From Prorocentrum cordatum (Eukaryota > Sar > Dinophyceae > Prorocentrales > Prorocentraceae), in the NCBI GenBank assembly GCA_963575745.1, contig CAUYUJ010003603.1:227501-291500 (forward strand): 64,000 nucleotides of DNA, in the 5' to 3' direction. Each line of letters starts with the position of its first letter. Position 1 is the stretch's first letter. The notes beneath the pieces were generated by a model, which made no database searches, was not told the origin of the DNA, and saw nothing but the letters and a program-made list of their open reading frames with translations. Of this stretch, positions 9,557 through 19,946 are shown piece by piece. The position numbers were made by a program, and so were the translations under genes.

Positions 9557-10880
9557 CCCTCTGAGATCTTGGCGTTGCAATTGTTCCACAGCGGGCGTCT
9601 TCGCTCAGCTTCGGGCCCCGGGACCCTCGCGGACCGATCCGTCTCGAAGAGTGCTGCAGAAAGATCGGGCCCAGTGCTCCTGTCGTGATTGGTTTGCGAT
9701 GTTGTATTTTTGTTGCCGGAGCTCAGGGTGAGGACGAGGTGCCTCAGGCAGGGTAAAGCCACCCTTGGATCCCTCTCTACCCGTGGGACCCCATTCCTCA
9801 GGACCCCATCTTTGAACCAACGACGTCAGCCTCGGCCGATCGTCCCGCCCTGGGACCCTCGGTCTTGGCATCGCTCGGACCTGTGCGTTTTTTCGGGGCG
9901 AGGACCATCGAGAATCATCCTGGATCATCTTGCGAGAAAAATCCACGAAACCGAAACATGCACGGGGAATGGACGTCCGAGCGATGCCAAACGGTAGCAA
10001 GAGACTGTTTTTGTTCCACGGTTTGGCGGTAACTTGGGTGACTGGGCCCGTTTGCCCCCCCCCTCCCCCCAAATAACCTGACCTTGTCGATTGCGCTTTG
10101 TTTGTTGCGCAGGTCCGAAGGGGTACGCAGTGTTGGTGCGCCGCGGGCATACGCGGGGCTGCCCAAAGCGAAAAGGTGAGGTTATCGGCCGTCATCTCCC
10201 CCATCCCTCAGCTCGCCGGATAGCCTTGGTTACCGCCGAAACATACAAGATTGTCTCCAGTTCATGGGAGTTTTGTATGTCCTCGCAGCTCCATCTTTAG
10301 AGCGCATAGGGTGCGCTTGCGCCTGGTAATCGATGAGTGAGAAAGCGCCGATCTAGCGTTGATTGAGCGTCAATTAGCGTCGGCGACCGTCGACTCGCAA
10401 GAACCAGCAAGATGGCATGGGAGGCTCCCATCAGTTGCCAACGAAGAGTGTCCTCTCCCTCCGCCTCCCGTCTTCTCCACGGCATCATCACTACGTTTCT
10501 CCACGACTCATCCGTATCTGTATCTTCCTCGAAAATCGGTATCCGCCTCCGCCTCTTTCGCATCCTCATTCTACTAAGTCATCGTCTCCTCGTCCTGCCA
10601 TATCGGGTGCTGCAGCTGTCTGTCGTTTCGCAGAGCGAACGCAAGTAACGTTTTGCTTGCTGGACTCGTTCCTAGCACAGGCGATCGTATTGTTTCCGCC
10701 CCCATTCCCTCCGCATCGTCACACTCGTTACCAGCGCCCTGTATGGTCCTCCTCTCAGTCCCCCTCCTTTTCGGAGAGGTCAAGCGTTGGCCGCGCGCGC
10801 GCGCGCCGGCCGGCTGCGCGGGCGAGACGGATCGCTCGAGTTCGTCGGCAGCAAATTCAGTTCCGCGTCCGACCTTCGCT
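9557..10880. other. Mostly unique sequence, no gene recognised
   Basis: The frames here (for example 9605-10204 minus and 10417-10959 plus) lack recognisable motifs and overlap other frames freely. The only structure seen is an inverted repeat at 9865-9990, listed separately. A run of pyrimidines begins near 10880. Confidence 0.4.
9865..9990. repeat. 16-bp perfect inverted repeat
   Basis: TTGGCATCGCTCGGAC at 9865-9880 is the exact reverse complement of the sequence at 9975-9990. The arms are 94 bases apart. They could form a stem or be the remains of a small inverted element. Confidence 0.7.
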
Positions 10881-10982
10881 CTGTCTCTCTCTCTCTCTTT
10901 CTATTTCTCCCTGTCCCTGGGTTCAAGCAGTGACAAAGCGTCCCAAGAACGTTCTATGAACCCTGTGTGGGTTGCACGAAAT

Positions 10983-11084
10983 GTTCTTAGAACCTCTCTT
11001 GGTGAGACAGTCTTGCTTTCATCCACCAGCCAGATGTTCTAAGAGCACTGTGCTGGCTCCTAAACACCTGCTGTTCTAAGAACA
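10983..11084. repeat. Three spaced short palindromes (GTTCTNAGAAC type)
   Basis: GTTCTTAGAAC at 10983, TGTTCTAAGAGCA at 11034 and TGTTCTAAGAACA at about 11072 are similar palindromes roughly 40-50 bases apart. CT-rich tracts flank the group on both sides (10883-10910 and 11158-11190). Function is unknown. Confidence 0.5.
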
Positions 11085-11382
11085 CGTCGTGGCAGGCATT
11101 GTAGAAATGCCGGGACGGTCGGACCATGCTCAATATACATTATTATCTCTTTCCCGTCCTCTCTCTCTCTCTCTTTCTCTCTTTTTTGGCTCCCTCTGTC
11201 CCTGTCCTCGGCACTGCCTGCTCGGTTGCGGACTGCTCCGCGCGATGCGGCTTCAGCGCGCGCGCAGCATGGCGGCAAGCGCGGATGGCACGCGCGGGCT
11301 CTTGGTCGCGCTCGGCCGCTGACGCCGCAGACAGAGCCCGACGTGCTCGTGCGTCCTCTTCAAATCGGGCGCCTTCCCTTCT

Positions 11383-11592
11383 GCTCCTCGTCCTCCTCCT
11401 CCTCCTCCTCCTCCTCCTCCTCCTCCTCGTCCTCCTCCTCCTCCTCCTCGCCCTCCCTCCTCCTCCTCCTCCTCCTCCTCCTCCTCCTCCTCCTCCTCCT
11501 CCTCCTCGTCCTCCTCTTCGTCATCCTCCTCCTCGTCATCCTCCTCCTCGTCCTCCTCCTCCTCCTCCCTCCTGCTGCTCGTCCTCCTCCAC
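11383..11592. repeat. (CTC)n trinucleotide array
   Basis: About 200 bases are nearly pure CTC/TCC with scattered CGT interruptions. Long Ser, Leu or Pro runs (plus) and Glu runs (minus) in open frames arise from it. Confidence 0.95.
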
Positions 11593-11965
11593 CGTGCGCG
11601 CGCGCCCGCGCGTGGGGCCTCCACGTGGAGGGAAGAGGGTCGAGGTTCGACGCTCGAGGTTGAGGGCGTCACTCGACTCGGGGGCGCGTGTCATGTCTGA
11701 GAGTCCGGACAGCGGGATGCCAGCGCATCTTTCGGATCGCCAGCTGTTCCCACACATTGTTTTCCACAGAGATTCTCGCTTTCGGCTTTTTGGCTATATC
11801 TATATCTATACACATAGAGATATATGTACATGTATGTACGTATCCCTCTCTCCCTCTCTCTCGACTTCTCTATATGTCTCCCTTCCCCTGTATCTAAACA
11901 TGTATGGATTGTTATGTTTCAATGTATATGTATCAGCAGAGCTTCCTTCCCTCTCTCTCCCTCTG

Positions 11966-12003
<38 letters not shown>

Positions 12004-12376
12004 GTCTAGATACAGATCTATAGGTTTGAATCTACGTATACCGATCTACATTAGAACAGGTCTCGTTCATCCCGCGGGGGCGGTCACGAGGAGTCGCCGA
12101 CGGCATGCGCCAGAAGGAGAAGCATGCAGCAGGTCTGCCCGCCTCCTCCCCCCCCACCTTCCGGGGCAGGAGGAGGAGGCCGAGGCCGCCGACCCTCCGC
12201 AGCGCACCTCCCCCCCGTGCGCGCCTCCAGCTCTCTTCGGGGGTTCAGGGTGGAGCGCCCCCCCGCCGCCCGCGCCGCGGCGGCCGCCGGCGGGCAGCCC
12301 CCTGGGAGCACAGGGTCGGCGGCCGGCGTCTTTCCACCGTCACCGCCCCGGGGAGTTGGGGTCGAGATTGGGGCCC
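11593..12376. other. Low-complexity pyrimidine-rich sequence
   Basis: This interval holds a (CT)n tract at 11964-12002, short TATA/CATA runs at 11796-11840 and a GC-rich segment with C runs just before the scaffold gap. No gene is recognised. Confidence 0.6.
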
Positions 12377-12476
12377 NNNNNNNNNNNNNNNNNNNNNNNN
12401 NNNNNNNNNNNNNNNNNNNNNNNNNNNNNNNNNNNNNNNNNNNNNNNNNNNNNNNNNNNNNNNNNNNNNNNNNNNN
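12377..12476. other. Scaffold gap of 100 N
   Basis: Exactly 100 ambiguous bases are present, a conventional placeholder length. Sequence resumes inside a GGA array, so the repeat probably broke the assembly and the true gap size is unknown. Confidence 0.98.
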
Positions 12477-12605
12477 GGAGGAGGAGGGAACAGGAGGAGT
12501 AGGAGGAGTAGGAGGAGGAGGAGGAGGAGGAGGAGGAGGAGGAGGAGGAGGAGGAGGAGGAGGAGGGGGAGGGGGAGGAGGGGGCGGAGGTGGAGCAGGG
12601 GGAGT
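12477..12605. repeat. (GGA)n trinucleotide array
   Basis: Nearly pure GGA repeats continue from the scaffold gap to about 12600. The true array may extend into the gap. Confidence 0.95.
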
Positions 12606-12724
12606 TGGGCGGGGGCAAGCTAGGTGCGCTTGCGTTATGTCTGACGTCCCACCCCCCTCCCATTCCTTACCAGGCGTGGATATGCGTTCTGTTCGCACAG
12701 TCGGATGTCGAGCAGGGCAATGAT

Positions 12725-12915
12725 CGCGAGAGGGTGCACGCATGGTAGAGCACGGCATGGTATGGCGTAGAAGAGTACGGCAGAGTGGAGGAGCATGCCA
12801 TGGCATGGCGTGGCATTGTGCAGTGAGGCATTGCATCACAACGCATTGCAACGCAAAGTATGGCATCGCACAGCGGCGCAGAACACAACACCGCACAGCA
12901 TTCCATCGCATGGTG
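12725..12915. repeat. Degenerate 5-bp (GGCAT-type) repeat
   Basis: GGCAT, CGCAT, TGCAT, ACGGC and related pentamers follow each other with a clear 5-base rhythm, most clearly from 12755 to 12905. The array is strongly diverged. Confidence 0.65.
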
Positions 12916-13245
12916 CCAGGTTCCTCGGAGGGTAAGTGGATCGTCTTCGAGAGGTCTGGGCCAGTCTGGAATCGTGGCTCTATCTCTAGCTCCTAGTTTT
13001 CCCCGAAAAGCTCCACGCAAGGCGGGGCTGATGGAGGGCGCCCGCTGGCTCTGCTTCCAATATCGCCTTCTTAAAGCAGGAACGGGGCCCCCGCATGATA
13101 CTTCTGAGAGTGACAACGCGGGGAGGGGAGGGCTTCCGCGGCCCGAAAAATCAACGAACCGGCACCGAATGTGCAATCACTTCCGATGGTGTTGTCGCGG
13201 CGGCATTTTTTAGATTTTAGAGATCATTTGGAAGGAAGGTCAGCG
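12916..13245. other. No recognisable feature
   Basis: No repeat, domain or RNA gene is visible in this interval. Confidence 0.4.
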
Positions 13246-13372
13246 CTGCAGCGGGAGCGCGATACGGAACGAGCGGAAGCGCGGAAACGAGGCCATCGTT
13301 GCAGCGGGAGCACGATTCGGAACGAACGGAAGCCCGAAAACGAGGCCAGCGCTCCAGCGGAAGCAACATTTT
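13246..13372. repeat. 53-bp tandem repeat, about 2.4 copies
   Basis: GCAGCGGGAGC occurs at 13248 and 13301, followed in each case by CGGAACGA, CGGAAGC and ACGAGGCCA. A third partial copy follows with CCAGCGGAAGC. Confidence 0.75.
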
Positions 13373-13924
13373 GAAAAAGACAACCCAAGCGAAGACCGTT
13401 TAACGGGAATCTTGTGTGTGAAAAAGCAGTGCGCGGAGGGGGCCGGATATTTATTGGACGTCATCTGGGGCGAGGGGAGGGTAGTATTCAGATTGTGTAG
13501 TTTGGAGGAGGCAGAGGACGACCAGTGTAAGCCCAAGACGCGTGCCGTAAACTTTGCATCCAAGTTTCTTTCCCCCGGTGGAAGCTCCTTGCGGGATGTG
13601 CTTCACTGAAAAAAGACCGTCTGAGAATCTTCAATCGTGTCCAAACTTACTTCTTTAGGTGTCAATGCCACGAATCACCGTAAGTTTTGCGTCATGGCAG
13701 TCCTAAATCGTGCCAGAACACCGGTACTGGGACATAAACGAAGCGAACCGACGTGATTGTTGCGTCCTGACACTCCTGAATCGCACCAGAACGCAATTCC
13801 TTTTATTCCGAGCGTGCGAAATCCTCAAACTGCTGCAACTATGTACTACGAATGTGCGCGCCGCCGCTAGTGCGAGAGCCACATGTCGAAAAGAAATGAA
13901 AGAGCGCTTTCTGGTGCCACTGAC
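13373..13924. other. No gene; one isolated 88-bp satellite unit
   Basis: Nothing coding is recognised. A segment at about 13829-13895 (GCTGCAACTATG, then GCGAGAGCCACATGT) matches one unit of the 88-bp tandem repeat at 15.29-15.61 kb. Confidence 0.5.
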
Positions 13925-14143
13925 AGGCGGGGGGAAGGATCTCCACCCCCCCCCCTCCCCCCAAGCCAGGGGGTGGGGGGGGTCGGGAACTAGGGGGACC
14001 CCCCTCCGCCCCGAAAAACCAGTGGGGGGGGTGCAATCGAACCCTCCATTCCCCAGGCCTTCCCGGGTGGTTTCGAACCCCCCCCCCTTAGCCGCCGCCG
14101 CCGCCACCGACGACGACGACGACGACGAACGACGACGACGACC

Positions 14144-14178
<35 letters not shown>

Positions 14179-14300
14179 TTCTTGCCCCGCCAGGGGGGGT
14201 TCGAACCCCCCCCCCAGGCACTCCCGAGGGAGTTTCGATACCCCCCCTCCCCTTACTCGCCGCCGGCAAACGACGACAGCGACGACGATGACGAAGACGA
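13925..14300. repeat. C/G homopolymer runs and (CGA)n tract
   Basis: Runs of 6-9 C or G alternate with short GGTTTCGAACC-like joints, and 14108-14178 is a nearly pure CGA array. The mirror-image G-rich counterpart lies at 15.05-15.28 kb. Confidence 0.8.
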
Positions 14301-14439
14301 GGACGTCGTCGCAGATCTGCGCCAGCGCCCGTCCACCCGCGTGAAGGAAGAAGGGCGAGGGAGAGGAGCGGGGGAGGAGGAGGAACAGCAGCGGGAGGGG
14401 GCGGTGGTTCAGGGGTGAACGGCAGTGGGCGAGAGAAAG

Positions 14440-14822
14440 ACCGCCCGCCCGCCCGACCCGACCCGCCCGTTAGGGTTCTCATGTGTCATGCTGTATACGC
14501 ATCAGACTTTATTGTCCCGCCCGCCCAACCCGACCCGCCCGACAGGGTCCGCCCGACCCGCCCGCTAGGGTCCGCCCGTCCCAACCCGCCCGTTAGGGTT
14601 CTCATGTGTCACGCTGTATACGCATCAGACTTTCTGTCCCGCCCGCCCGACCCGACCCGCCCGATAGGGTCCGCCCGCCCGACCCGCCCGATAGGGTCCG
14701 GCCGTCCCGACCCGCCTGATAGGGTTCTGCTTTGTCATGTTGTATACGCATCAGACTTTAGTGTCCCGCCCGCCCGACATTACCCGCCTAATAGGGTCCG
14801 CCCGCCCGACCCGTCCGATAGT
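14440..14822. repeat. 124-bp tandem repeat (3 copies)
   Basis: TGTATACGCATCAGACTTT recurs at about 14492, 14615 and 14741, with CCCGCCCGACCCG and TAGGGTTCT between the copies. The period is 123-126 bases. It is bounded on the right by a GTC array. Confidence 0.85.
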
Positions 14823-14828
14823 GTCCTT

Positions 14829-14829
14829 C

Positions 14830-14907
<78 letters not shown>

Positions 14908-15030
14908 GGTCGTCGTCGTCGTCTTCGTTGTCGTCGTCGTTGCGTCGTCGTGTCGTCGGCGTCGGCGCCGTCGTCGTCCATAATATAGTGGTTGTCGTCG
15001 TCGTTGTCGTCCTCGTCGTCGTTTGCCTGC
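14829..15030. repeat. (GTC)n trinucleotide array
   Basis: Nearly pure GTC repeats run from 14831 to about 14955 and continue in degenerate form to 15030. On the minus strand this encodes poly-Asp, which explains acidic open frames there. Confidence 0.95.
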
Positions 15031-15039
15031 GGCGGGTGG

Positions 15040-15290
15040 GAGTCGGGGCTCGAGACCCCCCGGGGGGGCTTTGGGAGGGGGGGGGGGTCGACACCCCCTG
15101 GGGGGAGCCCGGGGAGAGGGGGGAGGGTCGGACCTCTAGGTGCTTTTGGGGGGGGGGGGAGGGTCGGACCTCTAGGTGCTTTTGGGGGGAGGGGTGCAGT
15201 TGGGGTGGTTGGGGGGGGTCGGAAACCGATGTTTTCGGGGGGGGTAGCACCCCTCGGTTCTTCGACCCCCCCTCAGGGATTTGTTTCAGC
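15040..15290. repeat. G-run-rich degenerate repeat
   Basis: GGGTCGGACCTCTAGGTGCT occurs twice (near 15124 and 15163) among runs of 6-10 G. The sequence would favour G-quadruplex formation. It is similar in style to the C-run region at 13.9-14.2 kb, read on the other strand. Confidence 0.7.
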
Positions 15291-15612
15291 ACAGCCGCGG
15301 TGGATCGCGTTCCCTCAAAGGAACCCCTCCATCCATAAAGCTGCCGCATTCCTTTAGGACAAGTGTGCGCGGTGCGTAAGCGAGAGCCATATTTGGAAAC
15401 GGGCCCGCGTCCATGATTGCAACGGTTGCGATCTGTTGAGGCGAATGAGAATGCGCTTGGCGCTAAGACGAGAGCCACATGTTTGAAAACGGACCGCCTT
15501 CCATCCTTGAAATGGCTGCAATGTTTTAAGAAGACGAGTGTGCTCGTCGCTAAGGCGATAACCACAGTTTGCAACCGGCCCGCCCTCCATCTTGAAAAAG
15601 GTTTTGCAGCTT
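15290..15612. repeat. 88-bp tandem repeat, about 3 copies
   Basis: GAGAGCCAYAT-like sites recur at 15382, 15470 and about 15556, each followed by GAAAACGG or a variant and a CCTCCAT block. Copies differ at many positions. Confidence 0.7.
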
Positions 15613-15857
15613 TCACACTCCAGGGTCATAAATGGTACGGACGTCTCAGGCGACACGCAAGGCCCGCCATACCGACACGCCTCGGGGTGTGTCAGGTAGA
15701 AGCTGCCCATAAGGAACAAGGACGGAGAGGCAGGAGGAGGTGGAGGTGGCGGCAGGGGGAGGAAAGGGTGAGGAGAAGGAGTCGGGCGAATGACGCAAGA
15801 GGAAGAGCGGAGGGCCGAGGGAGGAGGGGGAAGGGACGAGGACAATTTGGATGGGAG

Positions 15858-15858
<1 letters not shown>
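15613..15858. other. Satellite flank then purine-rich sequence
   Basis: The segment 15613-15690 (GGGTCAT, then GGCGACACGC) resembles 45.45-45.52 kb. The rest is a GGA-rich run with no gene. Confidence 0.5.
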
Positions 15859-15910
<52 letters not shown>

Positions 15911-15911
15911 T

Positions 15912-15985
<74 letters not shown>

Positions 15986-16034
15986 CTGATGATGATGATG
16001 ATGATGATGAGGAGGAGGAGGAGGAGGAGGAGGA
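15859..16034. repeat. (GAT)n then (GAG)n array
   Basis: About 150 bases of almost perfect GAT repeats with two GTT/GCT changes are followed by a short GAG run. Poly-Asp and poly-Met open frames here are by-products. Confidence 0.97.
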
Positions 16035-16795
16035 ACGCAGCGGATAGCTGAATTAGGTGCGATCTACTTACAAGGATGGTGTCCTTGGAAATGTTAAGAA
16101 TACGGTAGCGGAACGAACCGGGAGCGACCGCTCGTTCGAGGATGAGCTCGTCTGCCCGTCCGGGAGCAGGGGGTCGGTCTGACCCTCACGGGCTCGACGG
16201 CGGGCCGTGCCCTCGACCCACAACTTGAGCTCCATCGACTCCTCCCGTGACAAGCCGACGTGCTTCATTCTTCCTTGGAGCTTTGGCAGTGGGCCCACCC
16301 CTGGAGGCTTATACAGGCGGCTTTCGTGGGCTCCGGCCATGGAGGTCTCTTCAAACCTCGTTGCGCAGCTTGGAACCAGACGGTCCGTTCAGCCTGTGAT
16401 GTAAGAGTGCGCATTGAGGCCGAAGCCAACCGCCGCCGAGGGTCCGAGGGACACAGATGCAGTCCCGTGCGAGCCCTGGTGACGCGGTCCTTCGTCTTAG
16501 GGACGGGGGGGAGCATCAGACGATTCGCAAAAACAGCACGAAACCATGACCGTTACTTAGCTCTGCTTCTAAGAGGTGGTGTTCCAGCTCCTTCCACGGG
16601 CTCGGGGTGAGGCTTGAAGTGCCCAGCTGCCAGTGTCCAGTCTGTCTCTGGGGAGGCCCGCAAGGGGCACAGCGACCGCAAAAACGCAAGCTCTACTGCA
16701 AGATGCCGCGCGCAATCTACAAAGGCAGCGATGATGCGACAATCGCTGGTGAAACGCGATACAGAAAAAAACAACCAGCACGCACTATTTGCGAA
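16035..16795. other. Probable 3' flank of LINE copy B
   Basis: No domain is recognised. It lies just downstream (minus-strand sense) of the last LINE motif at about 16800 and could include its 3' untranslated region. No poly-A or terminal repeat is evident. Confidence 0.35.
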
Positions 16796-17416
16796 TCGTG
16801 CGGCGAAGCCCTCGGCCATGGAACTCCACGCGGTCCGGTCGCTTGCGACGAAACTCCACTTTGCCACGCCGTTGACCGCGGCATATCTGCGAATGGGGTC
16901 TTCCCACTTCATTCACCTGACCTGCGCCTCGTCGGCCTCCGCGGGTCGCCGCGCGCAGTCCCCCACCATCGCCCTGATCCACTGCGAATCTCTCCAAAAT
17001 GTGACCTTCCGTAACCACGGCGAGAGACTCTGCTTGGTCGCGCGGCCGGCCCAGCACCGCCTTCTGAGCACGCGTGGTCCCAATCTCGCACTCCAGCATC
17101 TCGCGCCTTGTGGCGCGCTTTGCTTGTCACTCGCTTGATCCATTCATGCCACTGTTCGTCTGGCGCTCGCCAGCGCTGGCAGATCCGTCGAAGCATACTG
17201 TTCTGGGCAGCCTTCAAGGACCGTGCCTCGCTCTCTCCGTCTGTCCAAGCATGCGAGGCATACAATACAGCGCCGCCGATTGGCGCTGAATAATTTGAGC
17301 CGGTTCTTCAAAGACACGTTGTTGTTGAGCAGGAGCCTTTTCATTGCCCAAAACTTACGCCACCCTACTGTCATTCTGTGGTACAAATCCGCTTTTGTCA
17401 CGTCCAACAGCGACAA
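16796..17416 (-). pseudogene. LINE copy B, thumb and C-terminus
   Basis: 17416-17144 reads DLYHRMTVGWRKFWAMKRLL then SLKNRLKLFSA, the thumb pattern of LINE reverse transcriptases. 17265-16909 reads YASHAWTDGESEARSLKAAQ, NSMLRRICQRWRAPDEQWHE and WIKRVTSKARHKARDAGVRD, the WxxWxxR-type C-terminal region. 16912-16800 reads KWEDPIRRYAA and KWSFVASDRTAWSSMAEGFA, matching the RWEDDLxxF and W-xxxA-x-DRxxW closing motifs of this family. Three frames are involved. Confidence 0.7.
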
Positions 17417-18201
17417 GGATGTGCCCAGTACCTCTAAACCTTCTGCCTCCTCCTAGGACTAAGAACGAGAATCCGTCTTCCAATGGAGTCGAGCCTCGAC
17501 GGCCCCACTCTGGACAGTCTGTCTGGGCTTCGCATTTGGTGCATTTGGGCGAATGAATGCGCAGCCCTCGCACCGAGCGTCGTTGCAGCCCCGTTCGCTT
17601 CAGTGAAGGCCACGTGCGCGCCACTAAGGTCACGTCGTCTGCAAATGCTGCATGCGTCAGCCGTCCAGCCCTCGCCGACTTGCCATGCACTTTCACATTC
17701 TGGCAGCACCTGTCATGCGCCAGCAGCGCCTGCCGTGGTGAACTTTGTCAAACGTCTTCTCCACATCTAGCTTTGCTACCCATAGATCTTTGCCCCGCTC
17801 AGCAGACTTCTCCACGACCATACGTAGCACGGAACCGCACCCACTCCGAAATCCAAGATTGCGTCTCCAACAAATCAATTGGCCTCCACCTTCGATTGCG
17901 CAGGTATAGAAAGATGTTGAACAATTGAGCCATCACCGGGATAATCGAGATAGGCTGGTAGTTCTTTACATCCGTACGGTCTCCCTTTTAAAGGATCACA
18001 GAGAGCCGCGCCATCTTCCATGCACACGGCGGCTCCTTGCGCCCAGCGATCACGTCCGTGAATTACTTGGCGAGTATGTCCAACAGCTGGGTCGTGTCCT
18101 GTCTGGAGCATCTCCGCCACTAGGCCCTCATCCGCACAGTTGCGACTATTTGTCATACGCTTCAGCGCTGCCGCAAGCTTCTCTTGAGACACCAGGGGCA
18201 C
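17355..18201 (-). pseudogene. LINE copy B, reverse transcriptase fingers and palm
   Basis: Three frames carry it. 18201-17875 begins VSQEKLAAALKRMTNSRNCA, then ADEGLVAEMLQTGHD, and later LKGRPYGCKELPAYLD in place of the usual KKGDxxxxxNYRPI. 17878-17693 has GFRSGCGSVLRMVVEKSAE and DLWVAKLDVEKTFDKVHH, palm motif A with the catalytic Asp kept. 17696-17355 has RLTHAAFADDVTLVA with both catalytic Asp residues intact (about 17645-17633), then HSPKCTKCEAQTD. The active-site motifs survive although the frame does not. Confidence 0.75.
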
Positions 18202-18829
18202 GAGTTGCTGGCAGATGAGATTCCGGCCCCGTGGTTTCGAGATCGTGTTCTTTGTGCAAGTCTTCGTAGAACTAACTGTGCGAAGGTCTCCGCGACGGCC
18301 CCGCTGTCTGAGATGCGATACCCTTCGGCGTTGTTGATGGCCGCCACCCGCTCGATGGAAGCGCTGGAGAGACTGGACACCTTTCCCTTGTTCCGCTCAT
18401 CTTGAATCTCTCGACCTTGCCTTTGACGCTGCTGCCTACAAAGCTTCCTCCACAGCTTCTTGGACAAGACCTTCTGTTCCTCTGGACACGTCGCCCCTCT
18501 TCTCTCAGAGAACACCTGCGTGATCGTGTCTGCGTGCTTCCGGGGAGCATTCTCGAAAACGCTGCTGCTCTCGCCGCATCCACAACCAAGCCGTTCATAT
18601 CCATTACGCTCGCATGGTCCTCCTCGAGACCAATTGTCAAATAATCATGACATGTCTCAGGATATCCCGTAGCGTCTAAATCTGGGGCCCATCCTCGCAT
18701 CAACCGTTGTTTGCGTACCCGCGGGGTTGCACTCGTCTCATATGCGAGTGTCGTCCACAATGCCCAGGGGTCCGATTTCTCTTCTAATTCGTTGTGTATC
18801 CCAACATCCCACACCGTGGCGTCATGCAA
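18162..18829 (-). pseudogene. LINE copy B, endonuclease end and linker
   Basis: The frame from 18829 reads RKQRLMRGWAPDLDATGYPE and then LEEDHASVMDMNGLVVDAAR, the segment that normally lies between the endonuclease and the reverse transcriptase in this LINE group. From about 18515 the protein-like frame changes: EQKVLSKKLWRKLCRQQRQR and INNAEGYRISDSGAVAETFA continue it. The linker is thought to position the polymerase. Two frames are needed, so it is not translatable. Confidence 0.55.
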
Positions 18830-19540
18830 ACAATCAACAGCTGTATAATCACTGTGTCGTTCCTAAGGGACAAACAAACAATCTAGCAAAGGGAGTGTGC
18901 TCGGGGTCGGAGGCAGTTGCGACGAACTCACCCTGGCCGTAACTCGAGTGTGGCGCACGTTGATGGTCACCGTTGATTGGCTCCGCTGACTCGGCCTTCT
19001 TGGAGGCAGAATGCACTCGCACATTATGCGGGCAAGCTCGAGGAATCCAGGGAGGCAGTGTCTGACTGGCGAGGGGAGCTCGCAACTCTTGCGCCGCACC
19101 TCTTTGATCCCTGCCATCGGCCACGTGGTTGCCGCGTCACTGCCAGTAGGCCATCTGCCCTTTCGACATGGTGGCCACCGAGGTGACCTTGCCAGACGGT
19201 CACCAACCTCCTCCCTTTAGTCGGCCGTGGGATCCTTTTGGGCTCCGAAGCGGAGCGCTGGGATTGAAGATGCCCAATGGAGTTGGCGCAATCAGCATAT
19301 AGCCAAGCACCTTTTCCGATCACGTTGTGCCTGGCACGTACTAGCGAAGCTTTTGCCACCACGAGTCATCTGAGCGGGCGCCTCGCTGAAGGGGCACGAT
19401 GCCTTGAATGGAGGAAAGCTTGTCTCCGCTACAATTCGCAAACACGATTATTACGTTGCCCGGGCGGGGAATGACCAAAGGATGTTCACGCGGCCAGTTG
19501 TTAAAATTGACCGATTGAAATTATGGAACTTCGGCCGACG
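18830..19540. other. No recognisable feature
   Basis: Short frames on both strands show no motif. This interval separates the LINE copy B remnants from the zinc-knuckle fragment and could contain unrecognisable element sequence. Confidence 0.4.
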
Positions 19541-19765
19541 CTAGAACAACCGAGTGGCAGCGGCCCTGAGGTTTTTCATGTTCAGCGCCGCCCGTCGCAA
19601 TGCGTGCCTCTCCCGCATCCGTGCAGCAAAAGATGGGCACTCAACACTCCTCTGCAACAGCGTGCCGTCACAATCATCGCATGCACGGCATGTCTGCGTG
19701 AGCTCAGGATCGAGGCGGACATTTGAAATTAGAGACCAGAACAGCTTAGCAACCAGGGACGACAA
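19541..19765 (-). pseudogene. LINE C-terminal zinc-knuckle fragment
   Basis: The frame contains QTCRACDDCDGTLLQRSVEC followed by PSFAARMRERHALRRA. A CxxC, spaced by about ten residues from (H/Q)R-x3-C(P), is the usual tail of a class of LINE polyproteins, where the third position is normally HR. Here His is replaced by Gln. The fragment is only about 75 codons and stands alone, so it is a truncated relic from a family different from copies A and B. Confidence 0.45.
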
Positions 19766-19946
19766 GCAGGCCGCGTGCTGATTAGTTCAAATGTCTGTAA
19801 GTTTTTGAATCAGGGCTTGGAAGACCGGTTCCCAGGAGGAGGAGGAGGAGGAGGAGGAGATTTTGGCTGTCATTGAGGTCTGCCCCATCGAGGCCGCTTC
19901 CCTTGTCTTGCTTCTTCCTCCAGGCACACGCGGCAGCCACACTACT

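Larger units (their letters stand above)
16796..18829 (-). mobile_element. Decayed LINE-type retrotransposon (copy B)
   Basis: Minus-strand pieces in at least eight successive frames follow the order of a non-LTR element: end of an endonuclease and linker (18829-18272), RT fingers (18201-17875), palm motif A (17878-17693), FADD box (17696-17355), thumb (17416-17144) and a C-terminal region (17265-16800). The family differs from copy A: it has DEGLVAEMLQTGHD, FADDVTLVA and the closing motif KWSFVASDRTAW. A frameshift occurs about every 250 bases, so it is an old copy. The N-terminal endonuclease core is missing or unrecognisable. Confidence 0.75.

Noticed and set aside
11126-12502. 458-codon plus-strand frame
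   Set aside because: It consists of a CTC-array translation, low-complexity sequence and a stretch of N, so it cannot be a gene as assembled.
14440-14822. Telomere-like TAGGG units
   Set aside because: TAGGGTT occurs once or twice per 124-bp unit but never in tandem as a telomere would.
15790-16051. Poly-Asp/Glu and poly-Met proteins
   Set aside because: They are direct translations of the GAT and GAG arrays.
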